Shown: positions 20,961 through 33,233, counted from the first letter of the stretch. The stretch: DNA of 64,000 bases from Tetrastigma voinierianum (GCA_016808115.1 JAEQBH010002443.1:310001-374000), one strand, 5' to 3'. The notes: a model not told the origin generated them from the sequence alone. A program made the numbers and translations.

Positions 20961-21440
20961 TGTAGGTGAGAGTCGACCGGATAGACGGATCGGTGAGTTA
21001 GAGATCTCCCGAGATTCTACTCTATGGTGAACCTCGATTCCTCGCGGGGTGGGTGTAAGAGGTCCGTGAGAAATCCAAAAATCTCCCTTGTAGGGGTGTA
21101 GAGACCCAGTGGAGCTATTCAAATTTATGTGTGGGTGAAAGAGTAATCTGGAGATACCGAAATTTCCGTGTGGATGTAAGAGGCTCGCAGTGTAGGCCGA
21201 AAAGTTCTGTTGCTCGAGAGATGAAAACACACAGTCATGGTTATCACGTGACTTAGAAAGGAGTGATAGGAGCCTGGAGTGACTCCAAGATCGGGATACT
21301 CCCTTGGAAATTGCATCGGGTGTTGCTGGGCGGCAAGGGCTCGTATATGGATGTCATTCATAACATGGATTAAATGACGCACTACGGTTGTCGCTGATCG
21401 CGGACCTTGAAGGCCGCTTACACACCGCAGGCCAGTAGGG
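20961..21440. other. Deleted pol region of the Tekay-like element
   Basis: RT and RNase H (about 1.5 kb in an intact element) should lie here but only about 480 bp remain. I see three loosely repeated phrases GTGGGTGTAAGAGG/GTGTGGGTGAAAGAG/GTGTGGATGTAAGAGG (21049, 21127, 21168). These look like a short degenerate repeat rather than pol sequence. No motif of RT is readable in any frame. Confidence 0.5.
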
Positions 21441-22195
21441 TTACATGTCAGGTGGATTATATACAGTGTTAGAGGACACGCTACAGCAGCGCCCGGATCA
21501 TAAGGGTAGTTGGGAAGAGCACTTGCCCTTAGGTGGAATCTCGCCACAACAACAAGAGTATAAGGCTAGTATACAGATGGCACCATATGAGGCATTGTAT
21601 GGAAGGCCATGTGTCATCAGTTATGTTGGACCGAGGAGAGAGCCCTTACTCGCTTGTCCTAATCTGATTAGGACAATTCGAGAAGGCGTGAGCTTAATAC
21701 GATAATTGCTCTCTCTCACCCGCCGAGCCATAAGAGCCATGCTAATGTGCTACGCCGACCCTGTAGTTCGAGGTCAGGATCAGACCTCAAGGTGATGCCT
21801 AAGAGAGGAGTGGCCGCCCTGTGAAGAGAGGAAGTTATCGCCAGATTTATTAGACCTCGAGATACTCTCGAGAGGGCAGGGCAATCAGAGCGTGTTGGCT
21901 GGCCTTTACCACCCAAAGCATGTCAAGTGTCCACGAGGTATTTCACGGTCCACATGCTCCGGGAGGTAGCTACTCCTCGATCCAAATGATGTAGTGATTG
22001 GTGTGAGAGATTGAGGTTGACACGATGGAACCTTCAAGAGGGACCAAAGGTGCATTATGGATAGCCGGATCAAGTTTTTCAAGCAAGACCGTGAGGTTGT
22101 AGTGGAGAGTGCGCGGCGCACTGCGGAAGGGAGGAGTCAACGCGGAGCCGAGACACGATATGCGCCACCTATCCCTTCTTGTTTAGGGATGAAGA
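21440..22195 (+). pseudogene. pol: Tekay-like integrase C-terminal part and chromodomain relic
   Basis: The frame 21445-21705 contains LEDTLQQRPDHKGSWEEHLP and SIQMAPYEALYGRPCVI, the end of the integrase core ('S.GMAPFEALYGRRC'), then LIRTIREGVSLIR. Further pieces follow in other frames: VMPKRGVAA near 21795, then, near 22026, TMEPSRGTKGALWI and KTVRL, corresponding to 'TFEEGPVRI.D...VLR.KTVRLVKVLW', and a tail that in an intact element ends 'EATWE.ED.MR..YP.LF' (here broken, about 22138-22185). That last part is where chromoviruses carry a chromodomain. No catalytic triad is left. Confidence 0.78.
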
Positions 22196-22255
22196 TACGT
22201 GGTTTAGTCGTTTAATATTTAAATGACTAGTTTACATGCATGGTAGAGTGCACGT

Positions 22256-25200
22256 TGTCACGCCAGGCGGATCCCCGGTCCGCCCCGAATGGCGGATCCG
22301 AACCGAAGTCCGGGGCGCGATACTATCTATACTATATATTGGGACTCTCATTGACATGTTCTTTCTCAGAGCTGTACTTGTACCTGTGGGTATACAAACA
22401 ATTTCTGTAATAACAAAAATCATTTACATATAAAGCAAAAGAACTACCACCCTGAGGTGTCCATACAAAAAATCTATACACATATACAGAGTCCTACTTA
22501 TTTATACATGTACAATTTCTATTGATAAAACATCGTAGATCGCAAGCAGTCACTGGCATCACCTTAGTCTCTAGATGGCCTACTCGCTGATGGAAATGTC
22601 CCACCTCTCTAGCCCCTCTTCGCATCTACACTGATTAGAACACCCGCATGTTTTACGCTTAGTGGGAATATACATAAGACAAACCACTCAATGGTGATCA
22701 CACATGTTTATATATATGCATTTCATATAATCATAAGATATTCATATAAATTTTATTACTTATCATCTTGAAAGATTCTTTTCTGTCCATGTCAATCTCT
22801 TCTGGTACATGGTCTATGTCTTTGGCATATCTTATCTATACTTTTAATCGTATTCCCGTTTCTAAGTACTTTTACATATTCCTATACTTCATCTTTCCGC
22901 TTTATGACTTATCATTCCATGTACTATTACTTATATCATTTTTAGATCGTGTTCATATCATGTCTTATTTCCTCATAGTGGTTGGCACGCCCATGCTATA
23001 CTTTCTTATGTGTTGACTAAAGCCAATGCTTCACATACTATACTCTTTCTATATACCTTTCTCTTTATTTCATTTCCTCTTCAGACTTTTAGCCTGCTCA
23101 TATCCTTTCATGTACTATACTTTGTACTTTCCATATAATTTATTCATGCACTGCTTTTATACTATTTCATATCTATATTCATGTAATTGCTCATTTCTAT
23201 ACTGCTTTCCTGCTATACTTTTCATATGGCTTTCTCTTTATGTACTCAGATATGTTGTCATATACTTCACATGAGATATTCATATAACGCTTCTTACATA
23301 CTCATACTTCTTCATATATTGTACTTCTTACATGTCAGATACTATGTTTCTTCTTACATAATTATACTTTGTGCATATACTTTCATGTACTATACTTTTC
23401 ATATAACGTCATATTGTAATTTTTACTGCTCTTAACCTGCTTCCATACTTCATCGCATAAAGCAGTTGTTATGCCTCAGCATCATATCATATACTTTTCA
23501 TATTTCCTACACATATACTTTTCTTTTCTTTTTATGTTCATGCCTACGAATACACCTTAGAGTTGGATAATGCAGCCAAATCATATGTACCATACTATCA
23601 ACGCACGACAGTTGATCTCTATCCGTATGTACCCGAAGGTACTATCACCGCATTTGCGACAGTGATCTCTATTTGTTTATAACCGGCGTATCATCACTCG
23701 TGACAGACAAAGACTCTATGTTTATGTGCTATGTAGTGACCTCTTCAATACCGTGTGATCCAAACGATTCATGTCACTCCACCCAAATCCGGGCCCTTGG
23801 TTATCCGTCTGCATATGTCAGAGCAACCGTATCTTCCCTATGTGCATGCCCATTCATCCCTCTACCAGGTTCTGGGCGCATAATCAGCTTTATTACGCTT
23901 TCCTCGTACATATCCTCATAAGCATGAATAACTATTGTTATCATAATTGCTTATGCAATATATACTCATCATTACTTTTAATCAGACTGCTCTCATATCC
24001 GTAGATTCATATTAAGATGGCCTCTCATATTTATAATACATATATTCATATCTTTTGCTATCATTTAGTTTTTGGTTCCTCGTATCATATATGTAATCCT
24101 ATCATATATCACATGAATGCATCTATGCACTCTCAGACTATATATTCATATATATCTTTATATCATTTATGCATCATATCCTTTATGCGTTTATCATGAT
24201 TTAGCTATTCATGTACTTTCTATATTTCTCATTAAGTGTATGCTTTACCCATTCATATATTCATATATGTACTCTATCATTCATGTACATGTACTCATTC
24301 CTATGCTTTGTCATCTTTTGCTTATCTCTATCGTTCTTATCATTTATGCCTTTCTATCATGTGTTCCTAGCATGTTCCAGATCTTATTCTCTTTCTCTTA
24401 TGTCTATCATATATTCATATCATTTAATCTTTATATTCATATGTGCCTATCATTCGTGTACTTTAGACTCATCATATCTTATGACATCCTATCATATCTT
24501 ATCATATCTTATGACTTATACCTATCATATCTTAAGACATATCCCCTATACCTTTCTATACTTGTACATTTTACTCATTTTTATCGCTGTCTCTATCTCC
24601 CCGAGAAGTAAAGAATGTAGATTCTTCCGCTGATACCGTAGAGGTATTTTTCACTTATAATTTTTATATATCAAATCCATATATATCTCTAGCTTCTTGT
24701 TCATATATCTATATCATTTCTTTTACCATGTATTTCATTTAATCTCAATCTCAAGCAATTAGTACACTTAGTACAACAATTCAGTTTTTAGACAAGATAT
24801 GGGTACCAAATGCCATTAAATAGCATATGGTTAGATTCTAGACTCAATGAGCTTTTCATAGAGTCCAAGAATACCCATAATGGAGTCCTAAATGAAAGTG
24901 AGCTATAAGCTGCAAGCTGTGAAGGTAATCAGCCATTATGTGCCAGTGAGCAAAGAATCAATGTCTTTGTCAATTTCAGGGATCTTAACTTCATATTTGA
25001 CACTAGGTATATGTACTAATTTAAAGCTAAGGTGATAAGGCGGTTCTCCAACTGAATCACCCAACCTGGATGCACTCAAACTGAGTTATGTTCTAAAACA
25101 ACCGGACTACTCAAGGATCAAACTTTGACGCAGTGAATTGGCTTGCACATAGCCCCACTTTGAGTTAATTTCTGGGCCACTTAGAGTCAGAATTTGACGA

Positions 25201-26416
25201 TGCCTATTTCTGGATGTTTAGTTCTCCTTGAAGTTTAGTTTAATTAGCCACTTGAATCACTCAAATCGGATAAGAAATGAGCAAGTTATGGCTAAAATAC
25301 AAACACTGGTCAAAATAGAGCAGGGTGTACTGCGACCTGCCTCGCACCTATATTTCCAAGATAAAGTTCGATTCTTTATGGGCTTTACTGATACAAGTCC
25401 AAGGTGTACTCGGTACAGTCCCCGAATGCTCCAAATGTGTTTTTCTTCCATTTCCATATGTTGATACCTCCAAATCAATCCAATACTCCATAAACACATC
25501 AAAACCACTCCCAATTCATCTTGAAATCTCTATTTTTACTTTAAATCATCTTTCATTAAGTATATCTTTCCTCAAAAACTTCCACTCAATTTCCTCCCAA
25601 AAACAACCCTTAATATGGGTCAGTCACAACCCATACACAAACCAAACCTAAGGATTTGTTAGGTTTATTCTAAACCCTAACTCAATTACTTGTCATTTAA
25701 CCATGAATCCAACCCCTCAAAGTGAGATTCCATACTCATCTTGTTCCCTTATGGCTTTACTAACCCTATTTCGCTAGAAATCTAAGGTTATGATGAAATT
25801 TACCAAAACCCTAGATTTGGAGACAAGCTTATTAACCATACAAAATCTTAGAAATCCATAGATCCATATTAATTTTCATGATTTGGCCCCAAGGTTAGTT
25901 TCATACCTTTGGCTCCTCCCTCTCTTTCTTCTTCCTCTCTTCTTTCTTCTTCCTTCCTCTCCCCCCTTCTCTCTTCTCTCTCTCTACTGTTTCGCCTCCT
26001 CAATTTGAGACCACTCAAATTTGGTCTTAAACTAATTTTGAGTTAAGGCCATGTTTGGCCTTGCATTTTTAACTCTTTTCTTTTCTATTTTTGCATTTAG
26101 GTCCTTAGATTCTTCCTTGCAAATCAACTTATGTCATATTCTAATTTAGCCTTCCATTCTTTTATTATTTCTATTCCATCTTTTCTCCTCTAATTGCTCT
26201 GAATCCCATGTAACTTCTTCTGTCATAATTTTATATATTAACCCCTAGTCTTTCCCTTTTATGATCACTAGGTCCTCAAGTGGTAAATTACATATTTACC
26301 CTTGGCTTTATTATTAATTCTGGGTCTCCCGTTTTATTTCCGAAAAATTCCATTTAGCTTTTTAATATACCCTAAACAAGTCCGAAAACTGCTAGGGTAT
26401 ATTTCGGGGTGTTACA
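22256..26416 (-). mobile_element. Solo LTR of the N family (N1), 4161 bp
   Basis: Minus-strand LTR from TGTAACACCCCGAAATATAC (right end at 26416) to a decayed CGTGACA (left end, plus-strand TGTCACGCC at 22256). Perfect 5-bp target duplications CACGT flank it (22251-22255 and 26417-26421). There is no internal coding sequence, so it is a solo LTR left by recombination between two LTRs. Its parts in LTR order (right to left) are: a CT/TTC-rich block (25915-25990), three about 185-200-bp repeats (24860-25270), a long C-poor region (22740-24620) and a short tandem array (23583-23720). It interrupts the Tekay-like element just before its polypurine tract. Confidence 0.9.
23583..23720. repeat. Short tandem array with hairpin units in N1
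   Basis: About three units of 45-52 bp, for example TATGTACCCGAAGGTAC (23626-23642) followed by TATCACCGCATTTGCGACAG. One unit holds GTACC-CGAA-GGTAC, a 5-bp hairpin with a CGAA loop. The array corresponds to that at 60322-60556 in N2. Confidence 0.65.
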
Positions 26417-26458
26417 CACGTTACATATGCATGTGTTTCATAGTGATTGTAGAGAATT

Positions 26459-26490
26459 TCGGGACGAAATTCCTTTTAAGGAGGGGAAAA
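26459..26490 (+). other. Polypurine tract and pol end of the Tekay-like element
   Basis: TTTCGGGACGAAATTCC followed by TTTTAAGGAGGGGAAAA stands directly before the 3' LTR. It is the usual 3' end of Tekay/Del elements: the last residues of pol, then the polypurine tract. It fixes the element's orientation as plus. Confidence 0.88.
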
Positions 26491-28772
26491 TGTAAGACCA
26501 GAGAAAATTCCAATTTTCTGAAAAATGGCAAAATCGTAATTTAGGTAAAAATCTGAAATTTTCTAGATCTCGGATGACAAAACTGATTTCACCGTTGGAA
26601 TCGTCTCAAGAAATCTAACTACCACGTAGACTCGGCCGAATTCCGAGATTACCGGAATTTGCATCGCTTTTTCAAGGCACCGCATCGGCAAGTCAGAACG
26701 ACATGTGATGTGACAAAAGTCACCTATAACATGTAATTATATGACACATGTTACATAAGTAGAGAGGATGGAAATGGATGGCCGAGATAGTGCCAAGTGT
26801 CAAAAATCTAAGACTTGAGGACATGGATGGTATTAAATGAAAGTTTAATGAGGAAAATGACAAAAGATGAACAGTTCATCTTCTCCAAAAGAGCACAAAT
26901 GGGCGTAATCGGCGCGGCCGAAATGGGATGCAGTGGCTGGAATTTTCTTGTTTTAGAGAGAGAGAGAGCCACTTCTCTCTAGAATTGTGGTCGATCGGAC
27001 CGTCGGTTTTCAACGGAGCAAGAAGGAAAGTTGTTCTACGCGGCGAGGGCTACGCGTGGACACTGATTTGGTGGAGTTTTGACAACTCCAAGAGGTAGGA
27101 ATCTTTTCCTACTTGTGTTAAGCCTTGTTTAAGAACCATGTAAATGGTTAGGAACATCTCTAGCCTGCTTTGTCGTAATCCTGGCCTCAAAAGCTTAACC
27201 GAGCAGAGAAAATCTATTTTAGGGTAGGGCCGTGAACAAAGAACTCCAAGGGTTTTACTGTTCACGTGAATAGTGACACTAATTTTTTTTTTTTTGTGAA
27301 AATGTGTATGGTTAAGTGATTCAAAATGAATTGCTCGTGTTTGTTAATTAGCCCATGTGAGCTAATTTTGGTGTAATTAATTGTGAATTTGCATAACATG
27401 TTTTATGTGATTTAATTACGTTAATATATATATGCATGTGAATATATTAGCATGAATGTGTTGGAATTGGCATCATGCATTCTATATGCAATGGGGTAAC
27501 CTAGAAATTAGGTGTGAGTGCATAGTTGAGATCGACACTATGTTAGGTGTTTGATGGTGTGTCGTGAGTACACGGTTGTGGATCAACACCGCGTAGGGTG
27601 TCGGGACAAGAGTTTGATTAATAGGACAACGTCCAAATGAGTCGCACTGTAAGAAAATGGAAATGGTCAATGCATTTCATATACACCGGGACACCTTAGA
27701 ACAATGTAGAGTGAGTACATGAGGTGGTTTCGAGAATTGTTTCGAGGGTTGAACAATAATATTATTTATCTGAGTGTGTCCATTACAACATCGGAGTATT
27801 GCCCATATAATATATCAATCGTTTGAGTCGGGCCCAATTGATATTCACTGGAGGGTCGCCCATAAAATATCAATCGCCGGAGTCGCCCAATTGATATACA
27901 CATCGGAGGGTTGTCCATATAAAAGCCATCAATCGTCGAGTCGCCCACCGATACATCGAGGGTCAGCTCCACAAAATAAATTATCGAGCTTCCGGCCCAC
28001 TATTTATATCGGAGGGTTCACTGGGCTAAAAACAAATACCTTGTTTGGAAACGGTTTTATTCATGGCAAAATGTATGTTTGAGGGAGTCGTGAGGACTCT
28101 ATGTGTAAATGGTTGTAAATGAAAATGAAAAGATTAAGAGTAATCTTGGGGTCAAGCCATTGAAAATGACAAGAAACATACTTTCGCAACTCGTACAAGG
28201 TGGAGGAAGTCGGGCGAGACTCTGGATATGTGGATAGCATGAAATACATTCTCATTCACGATACATTCAAGTAGATCTTATTCGCTTGAATGCTGGACAT
28301 TTGTCACTGCGGTAGCACTTAGGTGGAGTAACCTATGGCAAATTATCTCACTGCGCCATTTCACCCCGTCGGCGATCACCATTTCACGTACATGGAGCGA
28401 TCGGGAAGGCGGCACTCATTAGAGGCCATGTGAGAAGAAAGCCGAGTTGTGGTTTTGGTGGTTATGTTGTATACATGTATTGGGAATGCTAGTAATTTAA
28501 TATATGTCAGGAGGCAGTAATTTATTAACTTCAACCATGTAATATACATTTGGTTAGCGATATATTTTGTGAGACATGCAAAAATTTCCAAGTACTATTA
28601 TTTTACTTCGCATGTGACCATGTGTGGTCATATTGAATCATCAGATAGTTTTCAGACTGGTAGACCTCCTCGTACAAAGGAGACACTCTGGTCCGATTCG
28701 CGGAGGAAGCTCCAAGTTACTCCTAAGATCCACGAGTATTCCGCTGTCAGACGTATTGTCAACTGGACACCT
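26491..28772 (+). repeat. L-type 3' LTR of the Tekay-like element
   Basis: Starts TGTAAGACCAGAGAAAATTC and follows the 5' LTR in order: TTCTAGATCTCGGATGACAA (26561), GAGAGAGAGAGAGCC (26956), GAGCAAGAAGGAAAGTTGTT (27017), GGATCAACACCGCGTAGGGT (27579), AATACCTTGTTTGGAAACGG (28036), GTACAAAGGAGACACT (28673) and TCCACGAGTATTCC (28728). Similarity stops at about 28772, so the last part is either lost or too decayed. Repeats of 'CAATCG..GAGTCG' (27818-27960) at about 60-bp spacing form a small tandem array inside the LTR. Confidence 0.85.
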
Positions 28773-29069
28773 TATTTTAAGTACACACAAGCACAGAATA
28801 GGTTACAGGATATCCTGTGTTTGAATCTTGCAGTTTAAAAGAACGGGTTGCAATGTAAAATCACAGCCAAAACACAATTTCAAAGTAAAATTATAAAATT
28901 GTGAGGTTGTGTGTGACATGGTGGGACCTTGGGTGCATACCCAACATTTTACTTAATGTTGAATATAACTTTTATTCTGAATAGTGCTTAATAAGATTAA
29001 ATATATAATCATTTAATTTTTTTAAAAAGAATCAATTTTTTAATCTTTATCTAAAATTTTGAAATTTAA

Positions 29070-29073
<4 letters not shown>
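28773..29073. other. Junction between Tekay-like element and segment C
   Basis: No gene seen. TGGTGGGACCTTGGGTGC (28920) could be a decayed SINE box B. The rest is AT-rich. Confidence 0.35.

Positions 29074-29131
<58 letters not shown>
29074..29131. repeat. (AT)n(GT)n microsatellite
   Basis: About 18 AT units run into about 11 GT units directly at the left edge of segment C. The copy in D (42351) has only TGTGTGT, so the tract expanded after duplication, or contracted in D. Confidence 0.95.
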
Positions 29132-29635
29132 TTTTATTTAATTAGCATGAAAGGGATCATGATAGTTTCCATTGGATCATAAAAAAATGATTTTCTTATA
29201 TTATAATATCTAGATTTTTTTAATAGAAAAAACCATTAAAAAAGTATTAAGAAAAAACTAAAAATCCAAAATATTTTGCTTTTTCTACTTAACTAAAATT
29301 TTAAAAAGTTCTACAATAATCATGAAAAAATTAAAAAACAAATAGATTCAATGTTGAAAGTTGAAAGCAAATTTTCTTTCAACAAAAAGCCAAAAAAATA
29401 AATATCGTAGGGCCACCTAAGCAAAAATTCAAGCTTATGAATAATGTCATGACAAAGTAGTTCCACATTATAGACAATGTCACAACATATTATGCAAATT
29501 GTTCTATTGCATCCAAACAGTACATTTCTAAGTAATTAAATTAGATCTACAAATTAAACAAATGTTATCATTGTTGTTTTTTTTATTTAGATACCTTGAT
29601 ATATGAATATATTAACTATTTGTTGATTTATGAAC
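29124..29635. repeat. Segment C (copy of D, 42351-42822 plus 47791-47835)
   Basis: TGTTTTTATTTAATTAGCAT then GAAAGGGA, TGATTTTCTTATATTATAAT, GTTGAAAGCAAATTT.CTTT and ATTAACTATTTGTTGA occur in the same order in C and D. At 29586-29590 (TTTAG followed by ATACC) and 29631-29635 (TGAAC) C is continuous where D carries LTR insertions. There is no coding content. Confidence 0.9.
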
Positions 29636-31316
29636 TATTTATCAAGATTTCATTACATAAATCATGAAAGAATTAAAAATAAAATAAAATTATATTTAAT
29701 TCTTTCTTTTTGCCTTGGTTCAGCCTAAGAACATAATTGTCAAGTAAAGGCATCAACGCTTTTAAAAATCTACCATCACCGAATCGTAAGTTTATTGATC
29801 AAGATTCATCGTCCAACCACCTGTCAAACCACCATAAATAAAAATATAAGTTATGTATTATTAAAATATAAAATAATAAATATATATATATTTATATATA
29901 ATATTCTACTATTTTTAATTTTAGCTAAATAAGTCAAATTAATATTTATTTATAATATAAGAAAAATTAATTATAACTTTATTTATAACTTTAATTTTAA
30001 TAATATAAGTCAAATTAATATATATCACTTTATTTATCTTTTATCTGATATAATTAAATATATATACATATATTATTATTATTTTTGAAACAAGATATAA
30101 AATATATTGATATTTTATATTAGTATAGATATATTGATATTTGAAATTTTATAAAATGAGATATATTAAATATTTAAACTTGAATATATTTAAAATTAAT
30201 TCAAATTAAACTTTTTTGGAAATATTTTTTTGGTTTGGCAGTTAGGATAACTCAAACAGGCTGAAAAAATATTTTTTATTTGACCGTTATATTTTTTAAA
30301 CTTTATCTCTGAGTTACCGTGGAGTCGTACAGTTTGGTTGTTGTTTTAAATTAAACCAATCCCATCGAAAACAGAAAAAAAATTTCTTTATATAGCTGGA
30401 ACATGCCCAAGTTGTTCAAAGATATAGTCATATAGTGAATCGAAGTGTTGCCACGTGGTAACAATCAGCATTGATCAAGCTTTTCTTGGAAAGGTAAAAA
30501 TCTGAGAAAGTAAAAACTGGGATAAGATTTTATAGTAAGAATCTGAACCGTTCGGTTTGACGGAAACCGTCGGGTTCAAGCGGTCCAATGGTCTGACTGA
30601 TGGTTTAGACAGTTCAGGCCCGGTTCAACCCTTTTACAGTTTTAGATGGAAGATCAAACCGGAAAGCCTGTCAATCAACGGTCCGATTAATCGAATCGAT
30701 CGATCTAATTTGATTTTTTAAAAACTAGTTAAGATAATATAAGTCAATAATAATCATTCATCCTATAGTACATTTTCAGACAATAACTGTCTTTAAGTTC
30801 TTAATATTTTTATTCTTCAATCCACATATTTAACTCAATAAGAAGTTCTTTAATATTTAGCATTAACTTTCAAAAAAAAATCCAAAAACGCTGCTCTTTA
30901 ACCATAATAACAGACAAACCGCGCTTAAATTGTTCGCTCCAACGGAACGTCGGAGTATTCGATCCGCTCCAAAACCTGAATCCGAATACGCCGCGAAAAA
31001 TTTCATTTACGTGACCGCTTTGTTCCGACCACTAATAAATCCTACCGAATTTCCGAAATGGCCTAATGGCCGAATGTAGGAATAAATTTTTTCTCGCTTT
31101 AAAATATCGCTTATTTCAGATTTTCTCAGATAAATATTTGATATAATTGCTTATCGATTTACGCAAAGACAATACGCTAAAACATTATATTAATTCTGGG
31201 GCGATTTAAAACGCTAAGCGTATTAAAATATTTACGCTTATTTGATAATTTAATTTTAATTCATCGTATTATAAAATTTACTGATAATTATGTTATATAA
31301 TAATTTATATTGAAAA

Positions 31317-31320
<4 letters not shown>
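29636..31320. other. AT-rich stretch with a CGG/CCGG-rich hAT-like patch
   Basis: Mostly AT-rich without recognisable features. 30540-30720 is rich in CCGGTTCAA/AACCGG-type words (GGCCCGGTTCAACCC, TCAAACCGGAAAG), like the subterminal part of the hAT-like element at 6395-7057, and may be a worn relic of one; no terminal repeats or target duplication could be found. 30880-31120 has TTCGCTCCAA and TTCCGAAATGG-type CG-containing sequence of unknown nature. Confidence 0.4.

Positions 31321-31378
<58 letters not shown>
31321..31378. repeat. (AT)29 microsatellite
   Basis: An uninterrupted AT run of 58 bases. Confidence 0.97.
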
Positions 31379-31380
<2 letters not shown>

Positions 31381-33233
31381 TACAAGCACTTTAAATGATA
31401 CAATCAAACAATCCAACATTTAATATTCCGCTTCGATATCCAACCGAACTACATCAGAATCATCAAAACCTTGGATTAAACAAACTTCTAGAGTCTATCA
31501 AATATGAGACTAGATTTTCTCACATTTGAGAAAGATAAAAAAAAACAAAGGTAATGAATTTTGAATTCTTGGAATATTGCAATGAACTCTGCTTTCCAAG
31601 AACTCGATCGTCTTGTTGGCCGTCGTTGACCAAGAAAATAGAAAAACCGTTGCTTTCGTTGAAGATATATATCGTCGACGGATTGTTGTCAACCATATAT
31701 AATAAAGATTCGATCGTAACCTGGAAAATCTTGGTAATTGAGATTGGAGTGAATCGAGTAACTAAAGGTTGAGGTTTTTTTTTTTTTCTCGATGAATTTC
31801 TTCTTCGCCATTTGATTGAAACCAGAGACTAGATGTTATGAAAGAACGGTCACAATATTGCTCTCTTGTTTTAATCAAATGAGGAAGATGAAGTTGACTG
31901 ACAAGAAAAAATCCGCAACCTTCCGCTTGCTCCCGACTCATCCATCTCAATTATAAAGATTCACCACGATTGATAACAATTCATATTCAATCACAGTATC
32001 TACCGAACTATTTGTTTTCAACTATTCCATCATGACTGGGTGAATCTTGGTAATTGGGATTGGTTTTGCCCTTATGTCAAGGTTTGTTTCTTGTTTCTTT
32101 TTTCTTTTTTTTCTTTTTTTTTTTTGCTTTCTTTTATTTTTCTTTGGTTGTTTTAAGGGCACAATTATTCAAGATTTATAATATTTTCTTGTTTTGTTTA
32201 GTTTTAAAAAAAAATGAAAGTGTTTAAGAACTCAAGAATTTTTCTTTTCAATATTCCCATATTTTTTGGCAATTATTCTTTAAGCTTCTTTTGTAATTCA
32301 AAAAGTACCAAGAAAATAAAATAGATAGGAAAAATGAAATGAAATAAAATTTGGAGAAGAATAGAAAAACATATTTTTAAACTTAATAAATTAATTTTAA
32401 ATGTTTATTCAAAATCATTTTATATGTTTCTCTTATATATAAGTGACTAAGAAATTTAAAAATATAAAAATTTTCAGAAATTTTAATTATATTTGATTTT
32501 TATATTTTTCATAGTGAAATTAAACACAAGAAAACTATTTACGTTATATTTTTTTCTTAGTATTTTCAGGTTTCAAAGGAGGGTTATTGTTTTTCATCCG
32601 GAGATACTCTTCCCTTTGAAGTCAAGGTGGGTTCTCTATGGAAAAGGAAGCAAAGAAGATGGACATAAAAAACACAAAGAACATAGAAACTACTAAATTA
32701 AGAGAATAATAATATTTTTCAGAAAATACCAAAATTATGTTTTTTGTATTTTCAAAAACTTTTCTCAAGAATAATTTTCAAAAAAATGAAGCAAATAGAC
32801 CCAAATATAGAGAGAATATATAAGAACAAATATAAAAAATGTATATATCTAAGGTGTTTTTTTAACTAATTTAATTCTATTTTTTTATTCCTTTATTTTT
32901 TTTTCTTCTACTTTTCCTAAAATTTTCTGAAAACCAAATATAACCCTAAAAAAATCAAATATAAATGAAATTACTTAAAAACTTACCAATTCTTAAATTA
33001 TTTAATCATTAAAACGCATAAAGATTGTTTGAAGTAGTAAGTAAAAATAATATGTGAAATTCAACTCTATTTTTGTTTTCTTTCATTTATTTTTCTACAT
33101 ATTTTCTTTCTCTTACATTTTTTGGAAACCAAATATAATCTGGGTAAATTTTAAGGGGGCAAATCAAAGCACAAATTACTTAAATGGTTTAATAACAATT
33201 AGATTTTACTTTGAATTAAACATATGGCTTCAA
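31379..33233. other. AT-rich stretch, no gene recognised
   Basis: The frame 31554-31772 has a balanced composition but no recognised motif. ATGTCAAGGTTTG at 32076 resembles the splice-like ATGTCAAG|GTTGG of segments A and B, and GAAGTCAAGGTGGGTTC (32619) is another echo, so pieces of the same older sequence may extend here. There are long poly-T runs around 32100-32130. Nothing else seen. Confidence 0.35.

Larger units (their letters stand above)
15941..28772 (+). mobile_element. Degenerate Tekay-like Ty3/gypsy (chromovirus) element with a nested solo LTR
   Basis: Two long repeats in the same direction (15941-18614 and 26491-28772) enclose gag, protease, integrase and chromodomain-like relics, followed by a polypurine tract ending GGAGGGGAAAA directly before TGTAAGACC. 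The gag, protease and integrase wording matches the Del/Tekay lineage of plant chromoviruses. RT and RNase H are missing between 20960 and 21440. A 4161-bp solo LTR of another family (22256-26416) sits between the chromodomain region and the polypurine tract. The outer ends are worn, so no target duplication was established and the right limit may extend some 100 bp further. Confidence 0.85.

Noticed and set aside
15936..28796. Target duplication AGAAT for the Tekay-like element (15936-15940 and about 28791)
   Set aside because: The right copy follows AAGCAC rather than a CA end, and a 5-base match within 200 bases is expected by chance fairly often.
31554..31772. 72-codon open frame as a gene
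   Set aside because: No motif, no splice or promoter context, and AT-rich surroundings where frames of this length occur by chance.
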